Source of the DNA: Cyanobium sp. Cruz CV13-4-11
GTDB lineage: Bacteria > Cyanobacteriota > Cyanobacteriia > PCC-6307 > Cyanobiaceae
DNA length: 51,930 nt
Assembly: GCF_024346055.1 (NCBI RefSeq)
Contig: NZ_JAGQCH010000023.1
Location: forward strand, 1-51,930
Direction of reading: 5' to 3'
Part shown: positions 17,278 through 26,330 of the stretch, piece by piece
How the letters are laid out: the number at the start of each line of letters is the position of its first letter
How positions within the stretch are numbered: the first letter of the stretch is position 1
The notes under the pieces: generated by a model
The model's database searches: none
What the model saw: only the letters and a program-made list of their open reading frames with translations
What the model was told of the DNA's origin: nothing
Made by a program: the position numbers and the translations under genes

Positions 17278-17970
17278 TCAGCCGAAGCGGTAGCCGAAGC
17301 CCCGGACGGTGATCAGATGCTCGGGGGCCGAAGGATTGGCCTCCAGCTTTTCGCGCAACCAGCGAATGTGCACATCGACGGTTTTGCTGTCACCGAAGTA
17401 GTCGTAACCCCAGACCCGCTCGAGCAACTTGTCGCGGCTCCAGACGCGGCGGGGGTTCTGCATGAACAGCTCCAGCAGCCGGTATTCCTTGGGGGAAAGA
17501 TTCACCTCGAGGCCATCGCGGGTGACCCGGCATTCCTCAGGGAAGAGGCTGAGGTTGGCATGGTGGAACACCTTGGCGGTGACCTCCACGGAGCGGCTGC
17601 GGCGCATCAGGGCGCGGCAGCGGGCCACCAGTTCCCGCAGGCCAAAGGGCTTGATCAGGTAGTCGTCGGCGCCCACCTCCAACCCCAGCACCCGGTCGGT
17701 CTCGCTGTCGCGGGCGCTGACCACCAGGATGGGGGTCTGGTTGCCAGCCAAGCGCAGCTGGCGGCAAAGATCGAGGCCGCCCAGGCCCGGCAGCATCAGA
17801 TCCAGCACCACCAGGGAAAACTCCTCACCCGGCGGGCATTCCTGCAGGGTGCGCAGGGCTTCTCGGCCATTGCCGCAGGCTGTGACCGCGAACCCCTCCA
17901 AGACAAGGACGTCCCGGATGGTCTCGCGGATCGTGTCGTCGTCCTCGACAACCAGGAGGGGGGGATGCAT
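17278..17970 (-). CDS. phoB: Response regulator PhoB/SphR
   Basis: OmpR/PhoB-class regulator of 230 residues. The receiver has the acidic pair in VVEDDDTI, the phospho-acceptor Asp in VVLDLMLPGLGG and the Lys in LIKPFGL. The C-terminal winged helix shows LSPKEYRLLELF and a recognition region near SKTVDVHIRWLREKL. The ATG at 17970 (MHPPLLVVEDD) gives the standard N-terminus; 16 further upstream residues are not conserved. It would bind Pho boxes such as the candidate at 18723-18740. Confidence 0.92.
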   Translation of the reverse strand: MHPPLLVVEDDDTIRETIRDVLVLEGFAVTACGNGREALRTLQECPPGEEFSLVVLDLMLPGLGGLDLCRQLRLAGNQTPILVVSARDSETDRVLGLEVGADDYLIKPFGLRELVARCRALMRRSRSVEVTAKVFHHANLSLFPEECRVTRDGLEVNLSPKEYRLLELFMQNPRRVWSRDKLLERVWGYDYFGDSKTVDVHIRWLREKLEANPSAPEHLITVRGFGYRFG

Positions 17971-18014
17971 CCCGGCATTATCAGGGTCTGCGGGGGGCAG
18001 ACCCCAGAACTGTC

Positions 18015-18674
18015 TCAACGACGTGGGAGATAGCTGACCACCAGGCGGCGTTGGCCGTCGAGCTGCAACCAGCCCTCATCGCGCAGGGCGCCGATCACGC
18101 GGGTGACGGTGACGCGGGTGGTGGCCAGGGCGCTGGCCACCTCCTGGTGGGTCAGGCGCAGGTTGAGGCGCAGGCCCGACTCGCAGGGTTGGCCGTACTC
18201 GCTGGCCAGGAGTTCGAGAAACCCACGCACACGCTCATCGACGCGCTTGAGCCCCATCAGGGCCAGCAGGGCCTGGCTCTGCTGAATGCGCTGGCCGAGG
18301 GCCTCCAGCATGGCCACGGCCAGGGTCCCGTCCTGGCGGATCTCGGTGCAGCTCAGGCAAAGCAGGTCGGTGTCGACCAGGGTGGTGGCGGCATAGGCCT
18401 CGACACCGTTGAGGGGATCGCCGAAGGGTTCGTTGGGGCCGGCCAGCCCAAGCAGCATGTCGTCACCGTGAATCGTGATGGCACTGAGTTTCACCATGCC
18501 GCGAACAACGAGCCAGACGTTGTTCTTCAGCAGCGGCACATTGCTGCCGGCACTGACATGAACCAGGCTGCGTTTCTGGTAATTGGCCTCAAGCAGGTCG
18601 CGGAATCCATCCTTGCTGCCGGATTCACGGGAGGGCGTGAATACCATTGAGAAAAGCGCGTCGGATGCATGCAA
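18015..18674 (-). CDS. Crp/Fnr-family regulator of the phosphate locus (PtrA-like)
   Basis: 219 residues. An N-terminal cNMP-binding-like beta domain (about 25-115) lacks a clear cyclic-nucleotide pocket, and a C-terminal helix-turn-helix is seen in LTHQEVASALATTRVTVTRVIG. In marine Synechococcus a Crp-type protein, PtrA, acts with PhoBR in phosphate stress. Position directly upstream of phoB and 3 kb from pstS supports a similar role, but orthology is unproven. The ATG at 18647 is an alternative start. Confidence 0.75.
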   Translation of the reverse strand: MHASDALFSMVFTPSRESGSKDGFRDLLEANYQKRSLVHVSAGSNVPLLKNNVWLVVRGMVKLSAITIHGDDMLLGLAGPNEPFGDPLNGVEAYAATTLVDTDLLCLSCTEIRQDGTLAVAMLEALGQRIQQSQALLALMGLKRVDERVRGFLELLASEYGQPCESGLRLNLRLTHQEVASALATTRVTVTRVIGALRDEGWLQLDGQRRLVVSYLPRR

Positions 18675-18722
18675 CTGTATGCAGCAACACGCTGCAAACG
18701 AGCAAAGAGCTGGTAGTGCTTT

Positions 18723-18740
18723 GGTTAAGGGCTAGGTAAG
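18723..18740 (-). promoter_or_regulatory. Candidate Pho box upstream of the Crp-type regulator
   Basis: On the minus strand CTTACC and CTTAACC occur with an 11-nt period, the spacing of cyanobacterial Pho boxes (CTTAACC-like units with 4-nt gaps). They lie about 50-65 nt before the Crp-type gene start and overlap the CHAD stop codon. A single CTTAACC unit also lies upstream of pstS at 20841-20847. Confidence 0.45.
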
Positions 18741-19684
18741 GCCAGGGCCGGCTGGGCCGCGTCAAGGTGGCTGTCGGAGCGTCGCTCGAGCCACAGGGCC
18801 ATCGACAGGCTGCGGCGCCGTTCGGGGAGCATGAGCGCCTCGGCCCGCTGCCGCCACTGCTCCCAGCAGCCCTGGGCCCTGCGGCGCAGCAGGGCCTCCA
18901 GGGCCGGCAGGCTTCCGGCCAGTCCGGACGGCAACTGGTCATCGATCGCCCTTTCCAGAACATGGAGATCGTTGAGTTCCCCCAGCAGCTCCTGCAGGTC
19001 CCTCAGTTCCACCACCCACTGCCGGCAGCGCGAGCCGGTGACGGCCCCGAGGTTCTCCAGTCCGTAACGGGCCGTCTTGAGCCGCTTGCGCAGGTCGTGG
19101 ACCCGTTCCATGTCCCCCTCCTGCTCGAGGATGAACCAGCCGGGGTGCAGGAACAGCCCGGCGATCATCGGGGCCTGCCACTCCAGGGTCCAGCCCAGCA
19201 GCGGCAATTCCCCCAGCGGCGTGAGATCGGGATGGCGCAGCCAACCCTGCAGCTGGGACAGCAGCTTCAGATAGCCGCCGCTCTGCAGGGTGGAGACCAC
19301 CTGCTCATAGGCCAGGGCCCGCTCGCGCCGCAGCTGTTTCAACACCGGCTTGAGGGCCTTCCGCTCCGCCTCGGGCAGCTCGGGCATCAGATCCTTCTCC
19401 AGCCGCTCCCTGAGCACATCCAGGTCCCGCGCCATGCCGAGCCGCCGCACCGTCTTGGCCAGTCGGGGGTCCGCGACGGCCCTGGGCAACTGCAGGGCGG
19501 GGGCGAACTGGTGCAGGCAGGTGCGCAACCGCCGCAGCGCCACCCGCATCTGATGCAGGGGTTCGGGGTCGCTGTCGGCCAGCACCGGCCCCTGAAGGGA
19601 CACCAGCTTGTCGGTGAACCGAGCGATCAGATCGACGGCGAACGCTCCGTTGCTGAACGGGTGGTCATCGTGCGGGCTGGCCAT
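18725..19684 (-). CDS. CHAD-domain protein (polyphosphate-associated)
   Basis: 319 residues, all-helical, with the CHAD signatures: His and Arg/Lys-rich HQMRVALRRLRTCLHQF near the start and VHDLRKRLKTARYGLENL in the second repeat. CHAD domains bind inorganic polyphosphate and often locate to polyphosphate granules. The gene sits between pstS and the Pho regulators on the same strand, so a link to phosphate storage is likely. No catalytic CYTH domain is fused. Confidence 0.88.
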   Translation of the reverse strand: MASPHDDHPFSNGAFAVDLIARFTDKLVSLQGPVLADSDPEPLHQMRVALRRLRTCLHQFAPALQLPRAVADPRLAKTVRRLGMARDLDVLRERLEKDLMPELPEAERKALKPVLKQLRRERALAYEQVVSTLQSGGYLKLLSQLQGWLRHPDLTPLGELPLLGWTLEWQAPMIAGLFLHPGWFILEQEGDMERVHDLRKRLKTARYGLENLGAVTGSRCRQWVVELRDLQELLGELNDLHVLERAIDDQLPSGLAGSLPALEALLRRRAQGCWEQWRQRAEALMLPERRRSLSMALWLERRSDSHLDAAQPALALPSP

Positions 19685-19702
19685 GGGAGGGGCCCGGAGG
19701 CC

Positions 19703-20779
19703 TCAGCGGGGGGATTTCGAACGGATCTGCTCGAAGCTGCGCCGGATCGCTTCGTTGATCGAGAGCCCGATGGGCAGGTCACCCCCGAAGGAGGTGCCGA
19801 TCAAGTGGCGGTAAAGCTTGGATTCCACAACACGATAGGTGTCCGGAGGCAGGGGGATCACGCCAGCCCTCTCACTGAATCGCAACCCGCCCTGGACCGT
19901 AAAGGTGATAAAACTACGCACCTCGGGCCGGTTCCTGAGATCCTTGTCGTTGATGTAGACGAACAAGGGTCTCGAGAGGGGCACGTAGCGCTCCTGCTGC
20001 ACGTTCTCGATGGTTGGGGGCCAGGTGCCCTTCGGACCTGTGACGGCGAGCGCCTTCAGCTTGCCGGCCTGGCCGCGGTAGTAGGAAAAGCCGAAATAGC
20101 CCAGCGCCAGAGGGTTTTTCTCAACACAACGTACAAGAACGTTATCGTCTTCACTGGCGGTGTAATCGGTGCGGGAATTTCGAGCATCCCCATTGATCGC
20201 CTTGTTGAAGTAATCAAACGTTCCTGAGTCGGCCCCCGGGCCACACAGATTGATCGGCCGATCCGGCCAGGCCGCGTTCACCTGCTTCCAGCGCTTGATG
20301 CGTCCCTGCGCCTGGCGGTTCCACAGGGTGGAGAGCTCGGCGGTGCTGATGCGGCTGGCCCAGCTGTTGCTGGGGTGGACCACCACCGAAATGGCGTCGA
20401 AGGCCAGCGGCAGTTCAATGAAGGTGACCCCCTTGGCGGCGCAGGCCTTCAGCTCCTTGGAGCTGATTGGACGGGAGGAGTTGCTGATCGGAATCTCGCC
20501 GCGGCAGAAGCTGCGCATGCCGGCCGAGCTGCCCGTCTCCTTCAGGGCAATGCTGACCGGCCGATCTCCCTGGCGCTTCTGGAAGGCCCTGGCGGCCTCT
20601 TCCATGATCGGGAACACCGTGCTGGAGCCTTCGATGCGCACCACCGGAGCCGTCCCCGCCTGGGCCAGGGCTGGCAGCGGTGCCAGCGACGGCGCCAGCC
20701 AGGCCCCAAGCAGGACACCAAGACAGCTGCAGGCCATCACGCCCCTCGACTGGACTGTCGCAGACAGCTTCAGGACCAT
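19703..20779 (-). CDS. pstS: Phosphate-binding periplasmic protein PstS/SphX
   Basis: 358 residues with a signal peptide of about 40 residues ending at ALAQA. The mature domain has the phosphate-binding pattern IEGSSTVFPIM near its start, ETGSSAGMRSFCRGEI and CGPGADSGTFDYF. No pstC, pstA or pstB follow, so it is a stand-alone binding protein like SphX, serving a transporter encoded elsewhere. A CTTAACC Pho-box unit lies about 65 nt upstream. Confidence 0.9.
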   Translation of the reverse strand: MVLKLSATVQSRGVMACSCLGVLLGAWLAPSLAPLPALAQAGTAPVVRIEGSSTVFPIMEEAARAFQKRQGDRPVSIALKETGSSAGMRSFCRGEIPISNSSRPISSKELKACAAKGVTFIELPLAFDAISVVVHPSNSWASRISTAELSTLWNRQAQGRIKRWKQVNAAWPDRPINLCGPGADSGTFDYFNKAINGDARNSRTDYTASEDDNVLVRCVEKNPLALGYFGFSYYRGQAGKLKALAVTGPKGTWPPTIENVQQERYVPLSRPLFVYINDKDLRNRPEVRSFITFTVQGGLRFSERAGVIPLPPDTYRVVESKLYRHLIGTSFGGDLPIGLSINEAIRRSFEQIRSKSPR

Positions 20780-20873
20780 GTTTCGAGACCAGCGAAGGAG
20801 GAACGCTGCGTCGATCCTGCACCAGCAAGCCGAGGGGTTGGGTTAAGGACAGATTGTGGGCTCCAGCTCCAGC

Positions 20874-21995
20874 TCAGCCCTGCCCGGTCCAGTCCTGGAA
20901 CCAGCCCCGCCGCCAGAGCCACCAGGCCTGGAGCACGGCGATCATGAGCATCAGCAGCATGACAAGGGCGTAACCGTAATGCCACTTCAGCTCGGGCATG
21001 TTCTCGAAGTTCATGCCGTAGACGCCAACGATGAACGTGAGCGGCGCGAAGATGCTGGTGAGGATGGTGAGGGTCTTCATCACCTGGTTCATCCTGTTGC
21101 CGACGCTGGCCGCATAGGACTGGGTGATGGCATCGCACTGACCCCGCAGCGACCCGCAGGCCTCGAACAGCTGGTCGACGAGCTCGGCCATGTCCCGGAA
21201 GCCTTCCAGCGCCTCGGCCCCCAGCAGCCGTTGCCGTTGACGCAGCAGCAGACCGATCTGGTGCCGCAGGGGCCAGATCAGGGTGCGAATGATGCGCAGA
21301 TTGCTCCTGAATTCGTAGGAGCGGCGCAGGATCAGGGGGCGGGGGTTGCGCAGGGAGGATTCCTCCAGCGCATCGAGCCGCTGGGACATCGCCTCCAGCA
21401 TCGGAAACAGATCATCCAGCAGGTCATCGATGACGAAGTGCAGGATGTCGTCCAGGTCCCGGTCGGCCAGGGACCCCGATTTGGACAGCAGCCACTCGGT
21501 GAGATCCGGGAAGGGATCCCCGCCGCAGCCCTCCTCCAGGGTGATCAGCAAGCCGGGCAGCAGCACCAGGCCCACCTGCTCGCTGACCAGATGGGCCGGA
21601 TCCTTGGCGAAGCTGAGCCGGTGCAGCACGACCAGCAGCACATCCTCCAGTCCGTTCACCTGGGGGCGCTGGGGCACCTCCAGCAGGGGGGCCAGCAACA
21701 CCGCCGGCACCTCGAGGCGATCGAGCAGCTGCTGGATGTAGCGGCGATCGCCCAGCCCCTGCAGGCGCAGCCACAGGGGGGTGCCGGCCTGGCGCAGGCT
21801 GGCCAGCCGCTCGATGGCGGGGGCAGGGGTCCGCACCGGCCCGGAATCCAGGAACAGCACCGCATCGGCCCGGGTGGGCCCGAGCCCGCCATGGACGTAA
21901 AGGTGGGTGGGAAGGCCCGCCGGACGCTGCTCCAGGCGCTGGGAACTCAGCGCCCCTGGGGTGAGTCGCACCACGGGACTTCCGGTTGTTGCCAC
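20874..21995 (-). CDS. corA: CorA-family magnesium/cobalt transporter
   Basis: 373 residues. A long cytoplasmic N-terminal domain is followed by two C-terminal membrane helices, with the selectivity motif YGMNFENMPEL between them. The stretch MNQVMKTLTILTSIFAPLTF is typical of CorA. It forms a pentameric Mg2+ channel in the plasma membrane. It stands alone between pstS and a divergent small gene. Confidence 0.93.
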   Translation of the reverse strand: MATTGSPVVRLTPGALSSQRLEQRPAGLPTHLYVHGGLGPTRADAVLFLDSGPVRTPAPAIERLASLRQAGTPLWLRLQGLGDRRYIQQLLDRLEVPAVLLAPLLEVPQRPQVNGLEDVLLVVLHRLSFAKDPAHLVSEQVGLVLLPGLLITLEEGCGGDPFPDLTEWLLSKSGSLADRDLDDILHFVIDDLLDDLFPMLEAMSQRLDALEESSLRNPRPLILRRSYEFRSNLRIIRTLIWPLRHQIGLLLRQRQRLLGAEALEGFRDMAELVDQLFEACGSLRGQCDAITQSYAASVGNRMNQVMKTLTILTSIFAPLTFIVGVYGMNFENMPELKWHYGYALVMLLMLMIAVLQAWWLWRRGWFQDWTGQG

Positions 21996-22190
21996 GATTC
22001 AACCGCAACGGCTCGATGGTGGGTATGGCAGGCGTGGCGGGGGTTTTGGCGGCACCCCTGGTCTTTACGGGCTCTTAAGGCTGGCTGGCTAACCTTATCT
22101 ACTCCTCTTCACGATTCGTTGACCAACCCGCCCACCACGGGACCGCTGAATCCCGAACTCGGCCGGCCGGAAAGGGATGTCCAATCGCCC

Positions 22191-22406
22191 ATGGAGGCCC
22201 ACAGCAGCTATCGGGGCAGCGACTGGAGCCCGGAGCGGCTGATGTTTCACCAGAACCTGGAATCCTTCGCCGACCAGGTGGGGTTGATCGTCGGCCTGCA
22301 GGCCAACGGCAAGATGAGCCAGGACGAGGCCTACGAGAAAATCAAGAAGATCTGGAAAGGCCTCAAATTCACCCGCAGTTCCCTCTTCGACGACTCCACG
22401 GGCTGA
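22191..22406 (+). CDS. Small conserved cyanobacterial protein, 71 residues
   Basis: Acidic and helical, with no membrane segment or signal peptide. MEAHSSYRGSDWSPERLM followed by GLIVGLQANGKMSQDEAYEKI is a pattern I associate with conserved hypothetical proteins of Synechococcus and Prochlorococcus. The ATG at 22191 is chosen because frame-consistent upstream sequence is low-complexity and unlike protein. It is convergent with the pyruvate-kinase-like gene. Function unknown. Confidence 0.75.
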   Translation: MEAHSSYRGSDWSPERLMFHQNLESFADQVGLIVGLQANGKMSQDEAYEKIKKIWKGLKFTRSSLFDDSTG

Positions 22407-22435
22407 AGCGTTTGCCCTGATTCCCCTGGGCGGGC

Positions 22436-24259
22436 TCACGGCAGCGGGTCGTCGGGTTCACAGTTGCTCCGGAACGACAGGCAGGTGATCAGAGGCACGT
22501 TGCGATCGCTCCGGTCGCTGGCGCTGCGGGCCACGATCGCCTCCAGCACCTTCACGGTGGCCGTGATGTTGGGTCCCTTGTTGAGCATCACCGCGTCGGC
22601 CCGGGCCCCCATGGCCGCATCGGTGATCTCGGCGCGGGTGGGATGGCCGTGCTGGGCCAGGGTGTCGAGCACCTCGGTGGCCCAGATGCAGGGCACATGC
22701 GCTGCGGCGCAGATGCGCAGAATCTCCTCCTGAATCGGTGCCAGGGCCTCCCAGCCGCACTCGATCGCCAGATCGCCCCGGGCGATCATCACGCCCACCG
22801 GGGCGCCGTGGGCCATGGCCGCCAGCAGCAGCCCGGGCAGGTTCAGAAAGGCCTGGCGGGTTTCGATCTTCAGCACCACCGCCAGATCGCCCCGGCCCCG
22901 GTCCTCCAGGCACTGGCGCAGGGTCTGGATGTCGGACTCCCGGTGCACGAAGGAATAACTGACCATGTCGGCGTGCTGCGTCACGAACCCCAGGTCCTCG
23001 ATGTCCTTGGCGGTCAGGGCCGGCGTGCGCAGGCCGCTGTCGGGGAAATTGATCCCCTTGTCGGAGCGGAGCTTGCTGCCCCTGGCCTGGGCCGTGGTGA
23101 CCTCCACCACCACCTCCTGGGCGGACACCCCACGGATCACGGCACCGATGCGGCCATCGTCGAAGAGCACCCGTTCGCCGAGGCAAAGATCGACGAAGAC
23201 ATCCGGCAGGGTGCAGGGGAGCGTGGCGCCGCCCTGGTCCGGCTCCGGCGTCAGGCGGAGGACGTCACCCGGACGCAGCAGCCGTTCGCCACTCACCGGC
23301 GCCAGCGGACCCACGCGCAGCCGGGCTTTGCCGTGCCGCTGGCGGAACACCAGGCCGGCCGTGAAATGGCAGGTCCTGTCGGCCTGCAGCATCAGAACCC
23401 CATCGGGGCCACGTCGAACCACCTGGAGGCTGCGGCGGCGGCCGGAGGCATCCCGCCCCTGCAGGCGATCCCCCTGCTTCAGCCGCTTCGCCCTCGACAG
23501 TCGCGCCGGCAGCAGCACGGCGTCCGTGTCCTGCGGCCGGGGCAAGGATCCCGGCGACACCGCCAGGATCCGCACCGGTTGGGTGGGCCGCCCCATCCGG
23601 TCGCGGGGGGGACGGGCGCGGATCACCGCGGGCTGGGGGGCCAGCTGGCCGGTGCGCAGCTTCGGGCCCGCCAGGTCCATGGCGATCGCACAGGGGCGGC
23701 CGGTGGCCACCCGGGCCGCTCTGAGCGCCTCCACCATCCGGCCCCAGACCTCGGGGTCGTCATGGGCGCAATTGATGCGGGCGATGGTCATCCCCGCCGT
23801 CAGCAGATCCGCGACCAGGGCGGGGCGCTCGGCCGCCTCCGCCGGCAGCGTGACCATGATTCCGGCGACCCCCGCGGCGGCCAGGGCTCCGAACAACCGG
23901 TCGCAATGCTGCTCCAGCACCTCGGGGCCGCCCGGCTGTGACTGCGTCGGCGCCGCCGAGGGGCCCAGACCTTCGAGCGCCTCAAGGGCGGTGATCACCG
24001 CCTCCAGACTGGCCAGCAGGTGGGCATCGCAATCGGTGAGCGCGCAGAGCCCCCGTTGCCGCAGCGCCTTCGGCAGGCCCGGATGGGCATGGCGGTGGAA
24101 GGAAATGAAATGCAGCAGGTTGCGGGCACTGGCCCGGTAGTCGGGGTGAATGGCCTTCAGGCAGGCCGCTTCCTCCACCTCGATGCGCTCCAGGGTGGCC
24201 CTGAGGGCCCGCAAGGTGTCGAGCAGCCAGAGGGCCGGGGCAGGTGTGGGTTCCTTCAT
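22436..24259 (-). CDS. Atypical pyruvate kinase-like protein with N-terminal extension
   Basis: 607 residues. The first ~120 residues form a helical extension not found in ordinary pyruvate kinase. The barrel follows (MTIARINCAHDD, CAIAMDLAGPKLRTG), an enlarged and diverged B domain is inserted, and then come FPDSGLRTPALTAKDIEDL, VVLKIETRQAF and MIARGDLAIECGW. The polypeptide ends soon after the barrel, so the regulatory C-terminal domain of pyruvate kinase is absent. Substitutions in the Lys/Glu signature make true kinase activity uncertain. It overlaps the upstream TrkA-like gene by 4 nt (ATGA), a strong sign of coupling. Confidence 0.78.
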   Translation of the reverse strand: MKEPTPAPALWLLDTLRALRATLERIEVEEAACLKAIHPDYRASARNLLHFISFHRHAHPGLPKALRQRGLCALTDCDAHLLASLEAVITALEALEGLGPSAAPTQSQPGGPEVLEQHCDRLFGALAAAGVAGIMVTLPAEAAERPALVADLLTAGMTIARINCAHDDPEVWGRMVEALRAARVATGRPCAIAMDLAGPKLRTGQLAPQPAVIRARPPRDRMGRPTQPVRILAVSPGSLPRPQDTDAVLLPARLSRAKRLKQGDRLQGRDASGRRRSLQVVRRGPDGVLMLQADRTCHFTAGLVFRQRHGKARLRVGPLAPVSGERLLRPGDVLRLTPEPDQGGATLPCTLPDVFVDLCLGERVLFDDGRIGAVIRGVSAQEVVVEVTTAQARGSKLRSDKGINFPDSGLRTPALTAKDIEDLGFVTQHADMVSYSFVHRESDIQTLRQCLEDRGRGDLAVVLKIETRQAFLNLPGLLLAAMAHGAPVGVMIARGDLAIECGWEALAPIQEEILRICAAAHVPCIWATEVLDTLAQHGHPTRAEITDAAMGARADAVMLNKGPNITATVKVLEAIVARSASDRSDRNVPLITCLSFRSNCEPDDPLP

Positions 24260-26259
24260 GGCCGCGGGCCCTCGGTGGCTACAGCTTCACCCACGGCCAC
24301 GGCTTCCACTGTGCAGTGGAGGCCCTGCCGGCGCAACTCCTCCGCCAGCTGCTCGGCCAGTTCGCGGTCGAGGGCCGGGGTGAGGTGCTCCGCCCCATCG
24401 AGCAGGGGGGCCATCGTCCCGGGGGCGCCGCCCAGATGCCGGGCCAGGGACTGCAGCGCCTCGAAGCGACCTTCCTCCCTGGGGGAGCCCTGCAGGCGCA
24501 GGCGCCAGGCGGGCGGAACGGGACAGCCCAGTTCGATCCGGCGCAGCTGGGCCAGGGTGGCCAGCACCACCAGTTGATCCCCCGCCGCCAGCACCAGATC
24601 CAGGGAGGGCAACACCAGGGGGGAACTCCGTCCGGGACGCAGCAGGTGGATGGTGGTGACTCCGTAGCCCTGCTCCACCCTGGAGAGGTTCAGACCCCAC
24701 AGGGCATCGCCCTGCTGAATCCGGTAGCGCACCAGCAGATGGTTGGCCCCATCGATGCGGCAGATCTCCTCCACCCGTTCGCCGAAGGCCGTGGCCACGA
24801 CCGCATCCGCCACCAGATCCATGCTGGAGATCACCGCCATGCCGCCGAGCAGGTCGCCCAGTTGTTCGGCCGCCTCGACGGCATGGGAAAGGATCACGTA
24901 ACGGGCCTCGGGCCACGACTTCTGCAGCTGGAAGGTCTCCTGCAGGTTGGCGAGCAGATCGACGGAGAGCAGGCCGATCCCCTCCAGCCGGCAGTGCTGC
25001 AGGGCGGCGAGGGCGGCTTCCCAGCGATGGAAGACCACCATCCCCGAGCGGTGCAGCGGCTGCACCGGGCGCGTATCGATCCGCAGCACCTGCAGGCCAT
25101 CCCTGACCAGATTGTCGGCGACCCGCACGGCGAGTTCGTCCCCTTCGGCCAGCAGGATCCAGCGGCTGCCACGCCGGAAACGGCCGGGATGGCCCAGTCC
25201 GAAACGCTCCCGCAGCAACCGTTCCAGGATCACCGCCACCAGGGCGGAGGTGAGCAGCGTCCCCACCAGGGAATACAGCAGGGTGACGCCGATCAGCCAG
25301 GGGGCCGCCGCCGCGATGCCGTCCCCCGGGGGCAGCAGCACATTCACCGGATCGACGAACTCCCCGAGCAGCAGCGCCAGGGTGACGAACACCCCCTGCC
25401 TCCAGCCGCCACCGGCGGAGAACAGGGCCAGACCCAGGGCCAGCAACGCCAGGATCGCCAGCAACCCGGCCTGCTGCAGCCGGCTGCAATGGCGCCACAG
25501 GCGCAGCGGAGCCCCCAGGCCGCGACGCAGGGCCAGCCACCGGCCCCTGGCCGTCGTGGCGGGGACAGCGTCCGCCGAACGGTGGTGGTGCGAGCCCATC
25601 GGCACCACCTGCAGGGGCCGGGCCAGACCCGGGCCGTCCTGGCGCAGGCTGCGTTGCTGCCGGCGGGCCGGGTCGTTTCCCTCCACCACCAGGTAGGACT
25701 GGCCATCCACCCGGAAGCAGGCCTCCTGGTCACCGGGCCGCAGGGCCTCGGTGATCGCCCCGGCCGTGAGCAGCAGGGGATCGACGACGGCCACCCCGGG
25801 CAGGCGCTCCTCGAGCAGGGCCCCCAGGCTGGCCAGCTGGCCGGAGGAGCGCACCACCAGGTCGGCCGAGGGATTGAGCAACCGCACCTGCAGGGCCGCC
25901 TCCACGTTCACCGTGCTCTCGGTGCTGAGCAGCAGCACGGCGCGGGCCGTCTCGACCCCGGCCTGGGAGAGCACATGGGGCAGGCGCATGTCCCCGAGCA
26001 CCAGCGTGGATCCGAAGCGCTCCTCCAGGCGGGGATCGCGCCAGTCCGGCCGCTCCCGATCCAGACAGCGCAGCGGCACGTCGAAGGGCAGCAGGCGCAG
26101 CAGGCAGGCCTGGCCCAGGGATCCGAGGCCACAGATCAGCACCGAGCCCTCCCGCGGGCAGGACGCCCCGGGGCTGGAGGACGGAGTGCTGGCCACCCCG
26201 GGCTGGGCTTCAGGGTCGGGAATGGATCGCCGGCAAGCCCTTCCATCTTCCCAAGCCAA
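24256..26259 (-). CDS. TrkA-N domain potassium channel-like membrane protein
   Basis: 667 residues. An N-terminal Rossmann domain (SVLICGLGSLGQACLLRLL) is followed by hydrophobic helices (LLAILALLALGLALF, GVFVTLALLLGEF, TLLYSLVGTLLTSALVAVIL) and then a second RCK-type domain. The layout resembles two-domain K+ channels such as CASTOR/Pollux-like proteins rather than simple TrkA. It probably gates a cation flux at the plasma or thylakoid membrane. The start at 26259 leaves 72 nt to the divergent glgP. Confidence 0.78.
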   Translation of the reverse strand: MAWEDGRACRRSIPDPEAQPGVASTPSSSPGASCPREGSVLICGLGSLGQACLLRLLPFDVPLRCLDRERPDWRDPRLEERFGSTLVLGDMRLPHVLSQAGVETARAVLLLSTESTVNVEAALQVRLLNPSADLVVRSSGQLASLGALLEERLPGVAVVDPLLLTAGAITEALRPGDQEACFRVDGQSYLVVEGNDPARRQQRSLRQDGPGLARPLQVVPMGSHHHRSADAVPATTARGRWLALRRGLGAPLRLWRHCSRLQQAGLLAILALLALGLALFSAGGGWRQGVFVTLALLLGEFVDPVNVLLPPGDGIAAAAPWLIGVTLLYSLVGTLLTSALVAVILERLLRERFGLGHPGRFRRGSRWILLAEGDELAVRVADNLVRDGLQVLRIDTRPVQPLHRSGMVVFHRWEAALAALQHCRLEGIGLLSVDLLANLQETFQLQKSWPEARYVILSHAVEAAEQLGDLLGGMAVISSMDLVADAVVATAFGERVEEICRIDGANHLLVRYRIQQGDALWGLNLSRVEQGYGVTTIHLLRPGRSSPLVLPSLDLVLAAGDQLVVLATLAQLRRIELGCPVPPAWRLRLQGSPREEGRFEALQSLARHLGGAPGTMAPLLDGAEHLTPALDRELAEQLAEELRRQGLHCTVEAVAVGEAVATEGPRP

Positions 26260-26330
26260 CGTTGATGCCGCTTCCCCCGGGTCTTAACCATTGCTGGTGA
26301 GGGTGAGTCTGTGCCCATGACCGTCCAGCC

